From NCBI GenBank assembly GCA_000687695.1, contig JHWZ01000007.1:1-64000 (forward strand): DNA of 64,000 bases, read 5' to 3'. Source of the DNA: Lachnospiraceae bacterium P6B14 (GTDB lineage Bacteria; Bacillota; Clostridia; Lachnospirales; Lachnospiraceae). Positions 25,706 through 35,344 of the stretch are shown piece by piece (position 1 is the first letter of the stretch; the number at the start of each line of letters is the position of its first letter). The notes below the pieces were generated by a model. That model did not search any database. It was not told the origin of the DNA and saw only the letters and a list, made by a program, of their open reading frames with translations. The position numbers and the translations under genes are program-made.

Positions 25706-26320
25706 ATGCATATCAAAGAATTGGAAGCGGCTATAGAGTCAATACTATTTGCGCTAGGTGAGTCAGTGGAGCTCGAGCGTATCGCGGGTGCCGTGGATCA
25801 TGACGAGGAGACAGTCAGAAATGTTATAAGAAATATGATGGCCCGTTATGACGAAGAGGACAGAGGTATACATATAATCGAGATGGATGGTGCGTTCCAG
25901 CTCTGTACAAAACCGGATATGTTCGAGTATCTTATAAAGGTTGCACATATTCCGAAGAAGCATGTTCTGACGGATGTGCTTTTGGAGACCTTGTCAATAG
26001 TTGCTTACAAGCAGCCTATCACTCGTATTGAGATTGAGAAGATACGTGGTGTGTCCTGTGATCATGCGGTCAGCAAGCTTGTAGAATACGGACTTATCCA
26101 GGAGGTAGGACGTATGGATGCCCCCGGTAGGCCGATGATGTTCGGAACTACCGAGGAGTTTTTGAGATACTTTAATTACGAATCTCTTGATGATCTGCCG
26201 ATACTCAACCAGGAAACTATAGAGGATTTCAAATCTGAGGTTGAGGCAGAGTTGGGATTCGAATTATCAAAGGACGATTCCGAAGATGATTTAGAGGAGC
26301 TTTTTAATCAGGATGAGTAA
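25706..26320 (+). CDS. scpB: Segregation and condensation protein B
   Basis: Dimeric winged-helix partner of ScpA in condensin. 204 aa. AAIESILFALGESVELERIA (first winged helix), ALETLSIVAYKQPITRIEIEKIRGV-like core (here LLETLSIVAYKQPIT), VSKLVEYGLIQEVGRMDAPGRP and FGTTEEFLRYF. The acidic tail ends in EDDLEELFNQDE. ATG 25706 is preferred with GGAG upstream, and GTG 25703 is also possible. It overlaps the next gene by 8 bp. Confidence 0.95.
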   Translation: MHIKELEAAIESILFALGESVELERIAGAVDHDEETVRNVIRNMMARYDEEDRGIHIIEMDGAFQLCTKPDMFEYLIKVAHIPKKHVLTDVLLETLSIVAYKQPITRIEIEKIRGVSCDHAVSKLVEYGLIQEVGRMDAPGRPMMFGTTEEFLRYFNYESLDDLPILNQETIEDFKSEVEAELGFELSKDDSEDDLEELFNQDE

Positions 26321-27002
26321 GAGTAAAAAGAAAAAGAAACCGATTAAAAAGATCCTACTGATCGTGTTGCTCGTTTTGGTAGGGTTTATTCTGATATGTG
26401 TCGGGTTCAACGTATATGTCAGTATAAAAGCGAATAAATATATAGTGGCTGATAAAAGTGAAATACCTGACAAGGTTGATTGCATCATTGTTCCCGGGGC
26501 AGGTTTGGCGCCTGATGGAACACCGGGAGCAGTTTTAAAAGACAGGCTTGATAACGCTATAAAGCTTTATAACGAGGGCGTTTCCGACAGACTTCTGATG
26601 TCAGGTGATCACGGTGAGGAGTATCATAATGAGGTTCGGGCGATGAAGGACTATGCTATCGAAGCAGGTGTTCCGTCCGAGAATATTTTTATGGATCATG
26701 CCGGTTTCACGACATATGAGACCATGATCAGAGCCAGGGATGTATTTCAGGTAAAAAGCTGCGTTATATCCACGCAGAAGTACCATCTCATACGTGCAGT
26801 GTATACTGCCAGAGGCCTTGGTTTAAAGGCGTGGGGGATTCACTCAGGATTTCATATCAGCAGTGCGAAATATCTTGTGTTGGAAGCAAGAGAGTTTTTA
26901 GCAAGGATCAAGGCTGTATTCAGTATAACGGTTGAACCACCGCCTACCTATACCGGTGATGAGATACCGATCAGCGGAAATGGTGATGTGACTAACGATT
27001 AG
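26313..27002 (+). CDS. SanA/YdcF-family DUF218 membrane protein
   Basis: 229 aa. A Lys-rich N-terminus (SKSKKKKKPIKK) and one TM helix (ILLIVLLVLVGFILICVGF) place the rest outside the membrane. The DUF218 domain shows CIIVPGAGLAPDGTPG, LMSGDHG, GVPSENIFMDHAGFTTYE (the acidic substrate-loop motif) and STQKYHLIRAVYTARGLGL. Family members SanA and ElyC affect envelope integrity and lipid-carrier metabolism in enterobacteria. The role here is inferred only from similarity. Translationally coupled to scpB. Confidence 0.85.
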   Translation: MSKSKKKKKPIKKILLIVLLVLVGFILICVGFNVYVSIKANKYIVADKSEIPDKVDCIIVPGAGLAPDGTPGAVLKDRLDNAIKLYNEGVSDRLLMSGDHGEEYHNEVRAMKDYAIEAGVPSENIFMDHAGFTTYETMIRARDVFQVKSCVISTQKYHLIRAVYTARGLGLKAWGIHSGFHISSAKYLVLEAREFLARIKAVFSITVEPPPTYTGDEIPISGNGDVTND

Positions 27003-27055
27003 TGTGAGTGTATGCATTCGGACAGTATTGATGGGGTTTGTGGAGGAAGTATCAG

Positions 27056-27472
27056 ATGGAAGAGAAGAAGCCACATGCTAGAGCGGCGCTTTTGTTCGGA
27101 CTTTTCGGAATACTTGTTGCACTGGTCTGTGGAGTATTGTTCGGCTGGATCGGCGGGAGCGTGGCATTTTTATTCGGTTTGATCGCTTTCGGCCTTGGAA
27201 GACAATCCAGAAAGAGGACCGAAAAGGAAAAAGGAAAAGGCGGTATCGCTACCGGTGTGATAGCCATTCTTTTTGCGGTAGGTGTATCATTGACTCTGAT
27301 TTTCGGCGCCGGAAAGATAGGCGAGATAGCAGAGCAAAAAGGTTTTCCGCTTATAGCGAAGCACGTCAGAGCGCTGTCTGAGGGCATAGTCGGCCTGATG
27401 ATAGAGATTGATAAAGAGAATGAGGGACTCGCAAAAGCTCATGCGGAGCTGCAGGAGTTGAAGAAGAAATAG
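27056..27472 (+). CDS. Small membrane protein of unknown function
   Basis: 138 aa, not recognised. Two TM hairpin-like stretches rich in Gly (ALLFGLFGILVALVCGVLFG, then GGSVAFLFGLIAFGLG), a basic loop RQSRKRTEKEKGKGG, a third TM (ATGVIAILFAVGVSLTLIFGAG) and a charged C-terminal helix ending LQELKKK. GGAGGAAG lies 8 bp before ATG 27056, so the longer in-frame start at 27038, which overlaps that site, is rejected. It ends 15 bp from the convergent GT39 gene. Confidence 0.65.
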   Translation: MEEKKPHARAALLFGLFGILVALVCGVLFGWIGGSVAFLFGLIAFGLGRQSRKRTEKEKGKGGIATGVIAILFAVGVSLTLIFGAGKIGEIAEQKGFPLIAKHVRALSEGIVGLMIEIDKENEGLAKAHAELQELKKK

Positions 27473-27487
27473 TTTTTGCGGAAGGAT

Positions 27488-29122
27488 TTACTTGTAGAAG
27501 ACAGTATACCTTCCGCTTTTATAGTTATTATATCCACATTCATAAAGTCTTGAAACCAGGTATGAATCGTCAAATGAATTATCTACAACGTATGCCGAGG
27601 TGTTGTCCGGCTCGGATTCGGTGTTTAAGTCAAAGCTGTATCTTCCGAAAGATTTTACATCCAAAAAAGCAGATGGATAATTCGTATATTCTACTGTGTC
27701 TAAGTATTCATCGAGATCCTGTTCCGTCAGAAACATTACACGTGCATAGTTTAGTCCGGGAGCTATGTATATTAAGTTTTCATCTGCCAAATCATCTTTT
27801 ACAAAGGTCAGAGCATCTTCTATACCTTCACAAAAATCAAAATTGATATTCTTTTTATATTCAGTGAAATAGTACATCTCAAATCTGACAAAACTGAACA
27901 GATACACTGCCAAAGGCAACCAGACCAATCTGTCGCGTATCCATTTTATTTCATAGAATACAAAGTATATGCCGTAAGCTGTCAAAAGGATCAACGGCAG
28001 CCAAAGTATGTTTACTCTGTTGACGTTTACGGAAATGAGAGCGCCTACAACAAATCCTGCAATCAAATGAACAATAAGGAAAAAAACCAAGGAAATGTTT
28101 TTGTTTCCTTTTGTCTCGGTTGTGTTATCAGATTTATTTACTATGTTGTTTGATTCTGAAGATGATATTGACATGTTTTTCAATACGACCGGTGCAGTGA
28201 TCGCGCCCAATCCTACTACAGAAAACGGCAGACTATATTTATATATCAGTCCAAACTCATTTGTGGTATTCCAGATGAGACCGTCATTCTGGTTCAGTAT
28301 GATATTGAATAAGTTGTCTAAGTTTTCGGATAGATTTGAAAACGATATTTCACCGCCTCTAAAGCCTACCAGCTTCGGTATTGAAAGAATACCCGATCTG
28401 AACTCATCCATATAGCCCATATTGACAAGAAGGAATAATACAGCGGGCAGAGATATCATTATAAGTATGATGCCGGCTGAGATCGTATACTTTGTGAGCC
28501 TGATCTTTTTCTTTAAGATGAAATATATGACTTCGGCAAGGATTATGAATGGAACGACCACCCAAATGGTTGCATAAGAATAAAGGGAGAGCCCGTAGCA
28601 TACCGCGGCGAATATGTAATATTTTTCTTTTTCCAATCCCTTAAGAAAGAAATAGCAACCAAATAATAAAAATGCTGGTGCGAGGTTAGATTCCAGAGCC
28701 CACCTCGACAGCATGATGTGCCATGGCATGATGCCTGTAAAAAGCATAGCAAACAGTGCAAAAACGTCATTTTTCATGAAATTGTGAATGAGCTTGTAGA
28801 TGGTTACCAGTGACAGGACGGATAATATCAACGGGACCAGTCTGAGAGACCATGTGTGAGGACCAAAAAGAGCAATGAAAGGTATCGCCAGATAAGATTC
28901 AAGTGCATTCATGCCTGAGCCCCAGGCTGTAAGATACATAGGCATGCCATATCCAAAAGAATCTCTGCCGTCATGGAACAGTGTATATGCGTTGTACCCG
29001 GCGAAAGCCTCGTCCTGATTTATATCTCCCGGGACCAGGCCGAACTGATAAAGCCTCGCAAAAATGAGTAATGCAAGGATACACCAAAACGCTATAAGAC
29101 GGGTTCTTTTGTCGAGTATCAC
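27488..29122 (-). CDS. GT39-family polytopic glycosyltransferase
   Basis: 544 aa, a GT-C fold enzyme of the dolichyl/undecaprenyl-phosphate-mannose type. It has a catalytic DE near the N-terminus (VPGDINQDEAFAGYNAY, residues about 30-46), then some 11 TM helices with PWHIMLSRWALESNLAPAFLLFG, and a C-terminal extracytoplasmic domain. It would move a sugar from a polyprenyl-phosphate donor to an envelope acceptor. The GTG start at 29122 has GGAGG 6 bp upstream. A further upstream ATG (29188) lacks a site. Transcribed away from the adjacent envelope operon from a divergent promoter pair. Confidence 0.82.
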   Translation of the reverse strand: MILDKRTRLIAFWCILALLIFARLYQFGLVPGDINQDEAFAGYNAYTLFHDGRDSFGYGMPMYLTAWGSGMNALESYLAIPFIALFGPHTWSLRLVPLILSVLSLVTIYKLIHNFMKNDVFALFAMLFTGIMPWHIMLSRWALESNLAPAFLLFGCYFFLKGLEKEKYYIFAAVCYGLSLYSYATIWVVVPFIILAEVIYFILKKKIRLTKYTISAGIILIMISLPAVLFLLVNMGYMDEFRSGILSIPKLVGFRGGEISFSNLSENLDNLFNIILNQNDGLIWNTTNEFGLIYKYSLPFSVVGLGAITAPVVLKNMSISSSESNNIVNKSDNTTETKGNKNISLVFFLIVHLIAGFVVGALISVNVNRVNILWLPLILLTAYGIYFVFYEIKWIRDRLVWLPLAVYLFSFVRFEMYYFTEYKKNINFDFCEGIEDALTFVKDDLADENLIYIAPGLNYARVMFLTEQDLDEYLDTVEYTNYPSAFLDVKSFGRYSFDLNTESEPDNTSAYVVDNSFDDSYLVSRLYECGYNNYKSGRYTVFYK

Positions 29123-29159
29123 GTCAACCTCCGTAAAATTGAAAGATGGCACGAAATCT

Positions 29160-29188
29160 ATTTTATACGATGCATACCAAAAAATCAA
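29160..29188 (-). promoter_or_regulatory. Promoter for the minus-strand GT39 gene
   Basis: On the minus strand TTGATT (29183-29188), 17-bp spacer, TAAAAT (29160-29165), 37 bp before the GTG start at 29122. Confidence 0.65.
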
Positions 29189-29195
29189 GTTATAC

Positions 29196-29224
29196 TTGCA
29201 GATATTTGGAACATATGGTAAAAT
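29196..29224 (+). promoter_or_regulatory. Promoter for the acyltransferase/GtrB/YfhO operon
   Basis: TTGCAG (29196-29201), 17-bp spacer, TAAAAT (29219-29224), 27 bp upstream of ATG 29252. It is back to back with the promoter at 29160-29188. Confidence 0.65.
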
Positions 29225-29251
29225 ATTTTAGTTAAAGAAAGGGGAGAATCT

Positions 29252-30412
29252 ATGCTGTCGAAATACATTGGTTTATACTCGCGTAACGTCAAGCGCGACT
29301 CTTCTGTTGAGTTATTGAGAGTGTATGCATGTTTTATGGTTATACTGGCGCATATTCAGTTGTCATATGTTGTCGGCGAAGGAAATGTTGACAGTGTTAT
29401 TCTTGGGATCAAATGTTTGATTGCGGATAATGTTCCCATATTCTTTACGATACTTGGGTTCTTCTTTTTTTCAAAAGTCCAAGGTGAAGACAGACTGAAA
29501 AGAATCCCTGGTGTTTTTGGGGAGAAGATTAAAGGCTTTATTGTGAGGGTTTACATTCCTACTATAATTGTTACCCTGATTTGTGTTTTTGCTTTTGATA
29601 TAATATACAAAAATGAAGAATACAGTGTTCACTGGGAACTGCTTACCGGTTATATCTTTAAACAGAGCCCTCAGGATATGGTTGGTCAGTTTTGGTACAT
29701 TATTGATTATGTCAAACTTCTAATCTTATTCCCATTATTTGCGCTGGTTTGTGTTGATGAACGCAAATACAATATAATCAGACGTTCGTATATGGCTTTA
29801 GTTTTCTTAGTTGTTGCCATAAATGACATTTCATTTTTGACAAAGACTGAGTCGTTTGTTGATCTTTCAAAATATGTTCCGAATATAAATGTTTTATTTA
29901 TATTCGTTGGATATGAAGTGTATTTGCTTACTAAAAAAGAATCTGTTCGCAGAAGAACAAAAGCAATAATCGGACTAATTCTGTTTTTGGTCGGATTCTT
30001 CCTCAGATATTCGTTGACCATGATTTCCTTTAATCAGTATGGTGTTGGTAACGCGGATCACTTTATGGTTATGGAATGTGCTCCGGCTTATTTATGCGCA
30101 GGAGGACTTCTACTCTTGTTTGTTGAACTTTTCAAGGGTATAAGATCCGGAATAATACAGCTTATCGGCGAAATGACCTTATACGTGTTTATGCTTCACG
30201 GTATGTTTATGAGGATACTCGGCGAGTACGGTGGAAGTATTATGCAAAGTTTAAATGAGGGGCAAATGGTCGGTGTATATGCTGTGCTATATTATCTGCT
30301 ATATGGTGGATTATTGTTTGTGGCTTCATTTGTGTTGGGACTTGTGATCAGAGAGATATATGGCTTGATAAGAATGGCTTTTGCAAAGTGTTTTGTAAAG
30401 AATGAGGGCTAA
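29252..30412 (+). CDS. Acyltransferase family 3 membrane protein
   Basis: 386 aa with about ten TM helices, matching the Acyltransferase_3 (PF01757) family that adds acetyl or other acyl groups to surface polysaccharides. The N-terminal SVELLRVYACFMVILAHIQL with the catalytic-type His in the first TM and the later FWYIIDYVKLLILFPLF are characteristic, and the last TMs include MLHGMFMRIL. AAAGGGGAG precedes the start. First gene of a five-gene envelope operon, 6 bp before the GT2 gene. Confidence 0.83.
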   Translation: MLSKYIGLYSRNVKRDSSVELLRVYACFMVILAHIQLSYVVGEGNVDSVILGIKCLIADNVPIFFTILGFFFFSKVQGEDRLKRIPGVFGEKIKGFIVRVYIPTIIVTLICVFAFDIIYKNEEYSVHWELLTGYIFKQSPQDMVGQFWYIIDYVKLLILFPLFALVCVDERKYNIIRRSYMALVFLVVAINDISFLTKTESFVDLSKYVPNINVLFIFVGYEVYLLTKKESVRRRTKAIIGLILFLVGFFLRYSLTMISFNQYGVGNADHFMVMECAPAYLCAGGLLLLFVELFKGIRSGIIQLIGEMTLYVFMLHGMFMRILGEYGGSIMQSLNEGQMVGVYAVLYYLLYGGLLFVASFVLGLVIREIYGLIRMAFAKCFVKNEG

Positions 30413-30418
30413 GTATAA

Positions 30419-31372
30419 ATGAAGAGTTCAGTATGTGTTGTAGTACCATGCTACAATGAAGAAAAAGCTATCCCGATTTTTTATAAGGAACTGATTTCGG
30501 TTATTGATAAGATGGATGACCGTCGTTTTTGTGTGCTCTTTATCGATGACGGCTCAACTGATGAGACACGATCAAGTATTCTTGAACTTGCCAAGAAGGA
30601 TGATAGAGTCAGGTACATATTCTTCTCCAGGAATTTCGGTAAAGAAGCCGGTATCTATGCCGGACTTAAGCATAGTAAAGAGGATATAACTGTCGTTATG
30701 GATGTAGATCTCCAGGATCCGCCATCACTTCTTGATGATATGATCCACGGAATAGAAGAGGAAGGATATGATGCGGTTGCAACCAGAAGAGTTAACCGAA
30801 AAGGTGAACCGAAGATAAGATCATTCTTTGCAAGGATGTTTTATCGTATCATGAATCATATCGCAGATGTTGAGCTTGTGGATGGAGCCAGAGATTTCCG
30901 CATGATGAGCAGGAAGTTTGTTGATGCTCTTTTGCAGTATAAAGAGCATAACAGGTTCTCAAAAGGACTATTTGGATCTGTAGGATTTAAAACCAAATGG
31001 CTTGAGTATGAAAACGTGGAGCGCTCCGCAGGCGAGACTAAATGGTCGTTTTTCAAGCTTGTAAAATACAGCATAGAGGGCATAGTTGCATTTACTACGG
31101 CTCCGCTAATGATAGCTTCAATTGTTGGTATAATACTTTGTTTGATATCTGTTATCTTTATTATCTTTATTATAGTCAGAAAGCTTTTGATGGGTGATCC
31201 TGTTGCAGGTTGGCCATCTTTGGTATGTATTATAAGCTTTATTGGAGGCATTCAGTTGTTTGCGTTGGGAGTTATCGGTCAGTATCTGGCAAAGACATAT
31301 ATGGAGATAAAGGACAGACCGATTTATATAATTGATGAGGAGAACGTATCTGGTGAGTACGGGGACGAGTAA
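30419..31372 (+). CDS. GT2 polyprenyl-phosphate glycosyltransferase (GtrB/CsbB-like)
   Basis: 317 aa. Cytoplasmic GT-A domain: VVVPCYNEEKAIP, FIDDGSTDETR, FFSRNFGKEAGIYAGL, and DVDLQDPP where the metal-binding DxD lies. Two C-terminal TM helices (about residues 235-262 and 270-295) follow an amphipathic segment. This is the DPM1/GtrB/CsbB architecture that charges undecaprenyl phosphate with a sugar. In Bacillus the same enzyme type works with YfhO, and a yfhO homologue follows here with a 20-bp overlap. The sugar is not predictable. Confidence 0.88.
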   Translation: MKSSVCVVVPCYNEEKAIPIFYKELISVIDKMDDRRFCVLFIDDGSTDETRSSILELAKKDDRVRYIFFSRNFGKEAGIYAGLKHSKEDITVVMDVDLQDPPSLLDDMIHGIEEEGYDAVATRRVNRKGEPKIRSFFARMFYRIMNHIADVELVDGARDFRMMSRKFVDALLQYKEHNRFSKGLFGSVGFKTKWLEYENVERSAGETKWSFFKLVKYSIEGIVAFTTAPLMIASIVGIILCLISVIFIIFIIVRKLLMGDPVAGWPSLVCIISFIGGIQLFALGVIGQYLAKTYMEIKDRPIYIIDEENVSGEYGDE

Positions 31373-33791
31373 ACTTAGTGCTTTATTTGAAAAGCATAAA
31401 CGTGCATGGCTTTTCCTTATCGCATTTCTTTTGCCTGCACTTTTATATTTGATAGTCTTGTGGAGTCTTGATTTCTATCCGTTTGGCAACAAGACTGTTC
31501 TTTTTATGGACTTGAAAGGGCAATACACTGAGTTTTTGGCGTCGTTACGTCATGTCGGCGGTTCGACGGATAATTCTTTATTGTTTAACTGGTCTCGTTC
31601 CATGGGTGGTAATGCACTGGGACTATATGCCTATTATAGTGGTGGAATATTCGGATTTCTGACATGCCTGTTTCCGTTATCTAAGATCTATTTAGGTGTA
31701 ATGTTTTTGGAGATCCTTGGGATTGGACTCTGCGGACTGACCTTTATGGTCTACCTGGAGTATGGGATATCTGAAAAAAAGACACAGCCTGCATTTTTGG
31801 TTTTCTCGACCTGCTATGCAATGATGTCTTATTTTATCGTATATGCAGGCTGTTATATGTGGCTTGTTGGAGGTATATTCCTGCCTTTGGTTTTGCTTGG
31901 TATAGAAAGAATACTCGATGGGAAACACGGACTGATTCTATATTTATCATTGTTTGGTGCAATGATAAATAATTATTATACAGCTTATATGATCTGTATT
32001 TTCTCTGTATTGTATTTTGCTCTTCGCGTGATATCCGTTCACGAATGGAAGAAAGGAAATGTAGCTTCAGAGCTAAAGGATTCAGGAAAACAGTTATTAA
32101 GATATGCCGGAGTTGGTGTGTTGTCAACACTTTCTTCCCTGCCGGTTTTGCTGCCGGTATATTTGGATCTTACAAGCGGAAAGCTATCAAACGCGGGCGG
32201 TGATGTAGAGGGAACCAACTTTATTTTCAGCAGAGTGTTTAGTAAGTTATTGCCGGGACAGGAGGATTCGATAACTAATGTCGGCCAGGAGGAAGGCGCA
32301 TTACCTTCTATCTTTGCAGGCTCTGTTATGCTGATTCTGGCATTGATTTTCTTTGTTCAGATCAAAAGAAGACTAAAGGAGAAAATAGGCGCGGCTATCA
32401 TAATAGGCATAATGCTTTTAAGCTTTTGGAACAGAAAGATTGATTCCATATGGCACGGTTTTCAGCCGCCGAACTGGTTTCCGTACAGATATGCGTTTGT
32501 TTTTGGTTTTTTTATCGTGTTTCTTGCATTTATGGCATACAGGCTTTGGGATGAGGACGGAAGGAGTATTCCAAAATCGGTACCATATATCGCTTTGATT
32601 ATTTGTTGTGTCGAACTCGTATATAATGCTCGTGTTTGTGTTGACAAAAACGGCAAAGACTTCGGTTATATGGAAACGAATGAGTTAGAGTCCTTCCTTG
32701 ATGAGACTGAGCCCTTGGTAGATGTGGTAAAGGAAAATGATCAAGGTCTTTATCGTATGTCTCAGGATTATCAGTTTTCACTGAATGACTCAATGATGCT
32801 TGGTTATAATGGAACTATGCATTATTCATCTACATATCACGATGGGATAAATAGATTAACACCGCAGATAGGATTGGCACAGGGATGGTTTTGGAATTCC
32901 TGGTATGGAGCGAATCCGATCACTGATTCATTGTTTGGTGTGAAATACAAGCTTGTTAAGCATATGGTGCCTAATTGGTATGCATTTATTGAAAAAAGCG
33001 AAAGTGTAAACTTATACACGAATCAAAATGCGTTGTCTATTGCCTATGCTGCTGATAAAAAATGCTTGAATCTTGACAACCTTGATTCGGATGTGTTTAC
33101 AAACCAAAACAGAGTTCTATCTGCATTAGTAGGAGCAGAGCGGGAGTATTTTTCAGGTATTGACTTTGAACGTATGGATGGCGATGGAGTAACTACTCTT
33201 GAATTCGTTGCGCCCGATGATAAGCCTGTATATATATATGCTCAGCCGCAAGAGCTATCAGGTGGTCAGATATATGTAAACGGAAACTACGTTGAAGACT
33301 GTTACATGTATGAACATATATGTTCGACTTATTTGGGAACGTTTTCACCGGGTGAAAGAGTGTCAGTTGAAATAAGATGCGAATGGACCGGGCTTGCGAA
33401 TGCCTGGATTTCAAGTTTGGATACGGCCTTGGTTGAACAGGATATAAATGAGTTAAAGAAGTCTGAATTAAAGATAGAAAAGCATGGTGGTAGCACATTC
33501 GAAGGAACTGTTTCAATCCCTGAAGGAAAAACAATGGTAACAACGATTCCGTATGATAAGGGATACTCGATTAAAGTTGATGGAGAGTATATCAAGTACG
33601 ACAAATGGCTTGATTCATTGATTTGTTTTGATTTGGATGCCGGTGATCATGAAATCGTTATCAGTTATTCTCCGCAAGGGTATGAAATTGGTTGGTTCAT
33701 TGCTATTATAGCAGTTTTGATTACAGTAATGTATTTTTGTTACGATTACGTAAAAACATTAATAATAAAAAAGAAAAGGGGAACAATATGA
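31353..33791 (+). CDS. yfhO: YfhO-family polytopic membrane glycosyltransferase
   Basis: 812 aa. A short cytoplasmic head, then about 12-14 TM helices to residue 420, including the conserved N-terminal LYLIVLWSLDFYPFGNKTVLFMDLKGQY and NWSRSMGGNALG, then a large extracellular domain (about 430-780) and a final TM followed by KKKRG. YfhO proteins are GT-C enzymes transferring a sugar from an undecaprenyl-phosphate carrier to teichoic acid or similar polymer (YfhO with CsbB in Bacillus). GTG 31353 is chosen, with GAGGAG 9 bp before it. It overlaps both neighbours (20 bp and 4 bp). Confidence 0.82.
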   Translation: MSTGTSKLSALFEKHKRAWLFLIAFLLPALLYLIVLWSLDFYPFGNKTVLFMDLKGQYTEFLASLRHVGGSTDNSLLFNWSRSMGGNALGLYAYYSGGIFGFLTCLFPLSKIYLGVMFLEILGIGLCGLTFMVYLEYGISEKKTQPAFLVFSTCYAMMSYFIVYAGCYMWLVGGIFLPLVLLGIERILDGKHGLILYLSLFGAMINNYYTAYMICIFSVLYFALRVISVHEWKKGNVASELKDSGKQLLRYAGVGVLSTLSSLPVLLPVYLDLTSGKLSNAGGDVEGTNFIFSRVFSKLLPGQEDSITNVGQEEGALPSIFAGSVMLILALIFFVQIKRRLKEKIGAAIIIGIMLLSFWNRKIDSIWHGFQPPNWFPYRYAFVFGFFIVFLAFMAYRLWDEDGRSIPKSVPYIALIICCVELVYNARVCVDKNGKDFGYMETNELESFLDETEPLVDVVKENDQGLYRMSQDYQFSLNDSMMLGYNGTMHYSSTYHDGINRLTPQIGLAQGWFWNSWYGANPITDSLFGVKYKLVKHMVPNWYAFIEKSESVNLYTNQNALSIAYAADKKCLNLDNLDSDVFTNQNRVLSALVGAEREYFSGIDFERMDGDGVTTLEFVAPDDKPVYIYAQPQELSGGQIYVNGNYVEDCYMYEHICSTYLGTFSPGERVSVEIRCEWTGLANAWISSLDTALVEQDINELKKSELKIEKHGGSTFEGTVSIPEGKTMVTTIPYDKGYSIKVDGEYIKYDKWLDSLICFDLDAGDHEIVISYSPQGYEIGWFIAIIAVLITVMYFCYDYVKTLIIKKKRGTI

Positions 33792-35344
33792 AAAGAGTAG
33801 TGATCATAGGAGGAGGACCTGCAGGACTTACTGCAGCTTATGAACTTCTGAAGGACGGAAATGGCGAGTATCAGGTTGTTGTTTTGGAAGAGAGTGATAC
33901 GCTCGGAGGTATTTCCCGTACAGTCAGATATGAAGGGAACCGTATGGACATCGGTGGTCACAGGTTCTTTTCACGTGATGACAGCATTATGGAATGGTGG
34001 GAAGAGTTGCTGCCGATTCAGGGGAAGCCTGCTTATGATGATAAGGTCCTGAAGAGAAAAAAAGCATGGAAGAAGAATGGCCCTGATCCCGAGAAAACAG
34101 ATGAAGTAATGCTTCTTCGTGAGCGTGTTTCCAGGATATACTACAAGAATACGTTTTTCGATTATCCGGTAACCATGAGCTGGCGAACGATACGTGGAAT
34201 GGGCTTTTTGACGACAATTCGTGCCGGTTTCAGTTATCTCGGTGCCTGCATTCACAAGCGCAAGGAAACTAACCTTGAAAACTTTTATATTAATCGATTC
34301 GGTAAGGTTTTATACCGAATGTTTTTTGAGGGATATACTGAAAAGCTGTGGGGACGTCATCCTCGTGATATATCTGCGGATTGGGGTGCTCAGCGCGTCA
34401 AGGGACTATCAATCCGTGCTGTTATCAGCGACATATTCGGAAAGATATTTAAAAAGAAAAACCGTAAGGTCGAGACATCACTGATCGAAGAGTTTTGGTA
34501 TCCAAAATACGGTCCCGGACAGCTTTGGGAGTTGGTAGGAAAGAAGATAGAAGAGAAAGGCGGTTTGATCCGTTACCATCATTGTGTAAAAAAGATAAAT
34601 GTAAAGGATGGACGTATTGAATCTGTTGTATGTGATACCGGTAGAGGAGATATGGAGTTCGCCGGAGATGTATTTCTTTCTTCCATGCCTGTAAAGGATT
34701 TGATTCAGGGGCTCGATGGAGCAGATGATATCAAACCACTTGTTAAAAAGGCAGCGATAGAACTTCCGTACAGGGATTTTGTAACTGTAGGACTTCTTGT
34801 AAATCGTATTGAACTTGAAAACGAAACCAGTAAAAAAACTCTTGGAAATATTGTACCCGATTGCTGGATCTATGTTCAGGATCGAGGGGTGAAGCTTGGA
34901 AGAATCCAGATTTTTAATAACTGGTCACCTTATATGGTGAAGGATCCCGAAAATACAGTATGGATCGGCCTGGAGTATTTTTGTAATGAAGGTGATAAGT
35001 TCTGGGAGCTTCCGGAAGATAAGTGTGTTAAATTCGCCATCAAGGAGCTTTGCAAGATCGGAGTAATAAAGAAGGATAGTGTATTAAAATCTCATAGAGA
35101 ACGTGTGAAGAAGGCTTATCCTGCGTATTTTGACGGCTATTCACATATGGATGATATTATTGAGTATCTTGATAAGTTTGATAATCTTTTCTGTATTGGT
35201 AGAAACGGTCAGCACAGGTACAATAACATGGATCATTCCATGGCTACGGCATTAGAAGCTGTATCGCTTATTCGTGAAGGTAAAACAGATAAGCAGGCGG
35301 TGTGGAGCGTCAATACGGAGGCTTCTTATCATGAAAAAAAATAG
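33788..35344 (+). CDS. FAD-dependent oxidoreductase, UDP-galactopyranose mutase-like
   Basis: 518 aa soluble flavoprotein. N-terminal dinucleotide fold MKRVVIIGGGPAGLTAAYEL, LEESDTLGGISRTV, then NRMDIGGHRFFSRDD, a helical substrate region with EKLWGRHPRDISADWGAQRVKG, and a C-terminal FAD closure GRNGQHRYNNMDHSMATA. The layout is that of the amine-oxidase/UGM superfamily. Family relatives cluster with GtrB and GT39 genes, which suggests redox modification of a carrier-linked sugar, but the reaction is unknown. GGGGA precedes ATG 33788, which overlaps the yfhO stop as ATGA. Confidence 0.78.
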   Translation: MKRVVIIGGGPAGLTAAYELLKDGNGEYQVVVLEESDTLGGISRTVRYEGNRMDIGGHRFFSRDDSIMEWWEELLPIQGKPAYDDKVLKRKKAWKKNGPDPEKTDEVMLLRERVSRIYYKNTFFDYPVTMSWRTIRGMGFLTTIRAGFSYLGACIHKRKETNLENFYINRFGKVLYRMFFEGYTEKLWGRHPRDISADWGAQRVKGLSIRAVISDIFGKIFKKKNRKVETSLIEEFWYPKYGPGQLWELVGKKIEEKGGLIRYHHCVKKINVKDGRIESVVCDTGRGDMEFAGDVFLSSMPVKDLIQGLDGADDIKPLVKKAAIELPYRDFVTVGLLVNRIELENETSKKTLGNIVPDCWIYVQDRGVKLGRIQIFNNWSPYMVKDPENTVWIGLEYFCNEGDKFWELPEDKCVKFAIKELCKIGVIKKDSVLKSHRERVKKAYPAYFDGYSHMDDIIEYLDKFDNLFCIGRNGQHRYNNMDHSMATALEAVSLIREGKTDKQAVWSVNTEASYHEKK